Below, one piece after another: positions 4,970-6,532 of a DNA stretch of 6,532 bases. Every line of letters starts with the position of its first letter. Within the stretch, counting starts at the first letter, position 1. The notes under the pieces are model-generated. The model searched no databases, was not told where the DNA came from, and saw only the letters and a list, made by a program, of their open reading frames with translations. This DNA comes from an uncultured Oscillospiraceae bacterium (GTDB lineage Bacteria; Bacillota; Clostridia; Oscillospirales; Acutalibacteraceae): positions 1-6,532 of the forward strand of contig URDW01000117.1 of the NCBI GenBank assembly GCA_900546735.1. Direction: 5' to 3'. The translations under genes were made by a program, and so were the position numbers.

Positions 4970-6484
4970 GGAAAACTGAAAACTTTTTTGGACAGTAAAA
5001 TCATCAAAACAGATGTTGGTGAAGAGACGTACCTGACCTGGCGCGAAACACTCTCCTATGCGGCGGGCCGCGGTGCGCAGGGCATGAACACCAGCATGAC
5101 GTCGTCCAAGTACATCAATTTCTTCCTGACGAACGTGTTGTTCCGTAAGCTGGAGGATCCGATGGGCGTCGCCTCCAAGATCCGCCTTTTCTGCGGTATT
5201 TTTGATGCCATCAACGACCCGATCATGGGCGTTTTGGTGGACAAAACGCGCACGAAGGATGGGCAGATGCGCCCCTATATCAAATGGGCGCCGATTTTTG
5301 TCTCTATCGTTATGGTGCTGTTTTTCATCGGCAGCGCCGATGCGCCGCCGCTTTTGAACATCATTTACACAACGATCCTTTTTATCGGGCTCGACGTTAC
5401 CTACACAGCTTTTGATATTCCTATGGGTGCGCTGGCATTTTCCATTACGCCAAGCGGCATTGAACGAACAAAACTTTTCGGCGTCAGTTCCATTACACGT
5501 TCCGTGCTGGGTGCGCTGCCGCAGGTGTTTGTGGCCGGCGCTGCGCTTTTGCCGTATTTCAACGACCATACGCCGCAGGCCTATCTGACCTCGGCCTTCG
5601 TTTCGGCTATCGGCATTATCTTTTTGACACGCTTTACCTTTAAAAACACGCGTGAACGTGCCGAGCACCGGGAGGATGTGCCCTCGGTCAAAGAGTGCTT
5701 TGCGCTTCTGTTTAAAAACAGACCGCTTCTTATGCTGTTTCTCGGCAATATTTTCTTTGTCATCTGTAAGATCGCGGAGCAGGTCTCGTTCTATTTTGTG
5801 GCCGATTTAATGTTTAACCGCAGCTACAACGTTTTCATTGACGTCGTCAAATTTCCGGGCTTTCTGGTTGCCGGCCTGCTGGTGCCGAAAATTGTGGAAC
5901 GCCTCGGCCGCAGGGCGGACAGCAAAAAGTTTTACCAGGCCTGCTGTGTGGCCGCCATCCTTTTGCACGGGCTTTTCGCTTTGACCTGTTATAACGGGCT
6001 TATGAATAAGCCGGAAGGTGAGAGCGTTGGCCTGTTTACCGGCATTCTGGTCGTGCTGTTTACCGGTATGACGGCGATCCCGCTGGAATTCAAGAACCTC
6101 ATTCAAAAAGAGATGGAGGCGGAAACGGTCGACTACATCGAGTGGAAGAGCGGCACGCGCGTAGAGGGCATCATGCTTTCCATCATGAGCTTTACCGGCA
6201 AAATCGAAAACACGCTTTCCTCGTCTATCGGCCTTGCTGTTCTTGGCTTTACAGGCTACATTCAGCACACAGAGGGCTCGCTGGCTCAGAATACAGAAAC
6301 AAACTGGGCACTGTTCCTGCTGACCACGCTTGTGCCGGCGATCGGCTATTTGCTGATGCTTGTGCCGATGCACTTCTACAACATCACCGGCGACGGTCAC
6401 CGTAAAATGATGAAAGAAATCATGGCGCGCCGCGCCGCCCGCAAAGCAGATGGCGAACAGGCTCCGGCCGAAACCGCTGAATAA
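4967..6484 (+). CDS. GPH family sugar:cation symporter (MelB-like MFS transporter)
   Basis: The 505-residue inner-membrane protein has about 12 hydrophobic segments and clear glycoside-pentoside-hexuronide:cation symporter motifs. These are LSYAAGRGAQG (29-39) in TM1, FDAINDPIMG (79-88) in TM2 followed by DKTRTKDGQMRPYI (the family's D-R-T-R-x-x-x-G-x-x-R-P), TYTAFDIPMGAL (145-156) in TM4, and DYIEWKSGTRVEG in the C-terminal half, the family's D-Y-x-E-W-K-T-G-x-R-x-E-G. D80 and D84 match the MelB cation-site aspartates D55 and D59, so Na+ or H+ coupling is likely. D150 matches MelB sugar-contact D124, but the MelB D19 position appears to be glycine. The substrate is therefore probably a glycoside or sugar other than melibiose. 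The start is TTG with a good ribosome binding site. The C-terminus is a charged tail after TMKKE-like basic residues. The TAA stop occupies the last three genomic bases before the adapter, so the gene is complete but its downstream neighbours are lost. Confidence 0.9.
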   Translation: MGKLKTFLDSKIIKTDVGEETYLTWRETLSYAAGRGAQGMNTSMTSSKYINFFLTNVLFRKLEDPMGVASKIRLFCGIFDAINDPIMGVLVDKTRTKDGQMRPYIKWAPIFVSIVMVLFFIGSADAPPLLNIIYTTILFIGLDVTYTAFDIPMGALAFSITPSGIERTKLFGVSSITRSVLGALPQVFVAGAALLPYFNDHTPQAYLTSAFVSAIGIIFLTRFTFKNTRERAEHREDVPSVKECFALLFKNRPLLMLFLGNIFFVICKIAEQVSFYFVADLMFNRSYNVFIDVVKFPGFLVAGLLVPKIVERLGRRADSKKFYQACCVAAILLHGLFALTCYNGLMNKPEGESVGLFTGILVVLFTGMTAIPLEFKNLIQKEMEAETVDYIEWKSGTRVEGIMLSIMSFTGKIENTLSSSIGLAVLGFTGYIQHTEGSLAQNTETNWALFLLTTLVPAIGYLLMLVPMHFYNITGDGHRKMMKEIMARRAARKADGEQAPAETAE

Positions 6485-6532
6485 CTGTCTCTTATACACA
6501 TCTCCGAGCCCACGAGACACTGAGCGATCTCG
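6485..6532 (+). other. Nextera Read 2 adapter with index, untrimmed library artefact
   Basis: Bases 6485-6503 are the reverse complement of the Tn5 mosaic end (CTGTCTCTTATACACATCT). They are followed by CCGAGCCCACGAGAC (6504-6518, Nextera Read 2 side). Then comes ACTGAGCG (6519-6526), in the position of an 8-base i7 index, and ATCTCG (6527-6532), the start of P7. None of this is genomic. Confidence 0.98.

Noticed and set aside
4856..5668. 270-codon open frame on the minus strand over the start of the GPH gene
   Set aside because: It is antisense to conserved GPH motifs, has an Arg/His/Gln-rich product and no ribosome binding site or domain evidence.

Overview
The window is a short assembled contig, probably from a gut Firmicute of the Oscillospiraceae/Ruminococcaceae type. 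That guess rests on three things: moderate-to-high GC with strong GC use at third codon positions, Gram-positive-style ribosome binding sites and hairpin-plus-T-run terminators, and the resemblance of the gene products to clostridial families. No rRNA or other phylogenetic marker is present, so the placement is soft. Both ends are not genomic. Bases 1-26 and 6485-6532 are Illumina Nextera (Tn5) library adapter, the right one continuing into what looks like an index and the start of P7. The biological insert is 27-6484.

Layout: a hairpin-rich non-coding stretch (27-157); a GNAT-family acetyltransferase (218-952, +) ended by a strong terminator; a DUF4874/DUF4832 protein with a glycoside-hydrolase-like architecture (1052-2422, +); a bidirectional terminator (2434-2460) shared with a convergent gene; an alkaline-phosphatase-superfamily hydrolase (3412-2510, -); a divergent promoter region built around a palindromic -10 element (3413-3525); a GlpT/UhpT-like (OPA family) MFS transporter (3526-4776, +) with a terminator at 4810-4842; and a GPH-family (MelB-like) sugar:cation symporter (4967-6484, +) that starts at TTG and whose stop codon abuts the adapter.

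How the genes may work together (inference): the divergent pair of a GlpT-like transporter and a cytosolic phosphatase/phosphodiesterase suggests import of a small phosphorylated, phosphodiester or phosphonate compound followed by hydrolysis inside the cell. The MelB-like symporter and the DUF4832 protein look like a second, carbohydrate-related theme. Each plus-strand gene appears to be its own transcription unit, because terminators follow the first four genes. The locus is therefore a cluster of single-gene units rather than one operon. No CRISPR array, tRNA, rRNA, phage or transposase gene was seen. Nothing here shows a clearly new system. The transporter/phosphatase pair with its symmetric promoter and homopolymeric ribosome binding site is the most interesting part.
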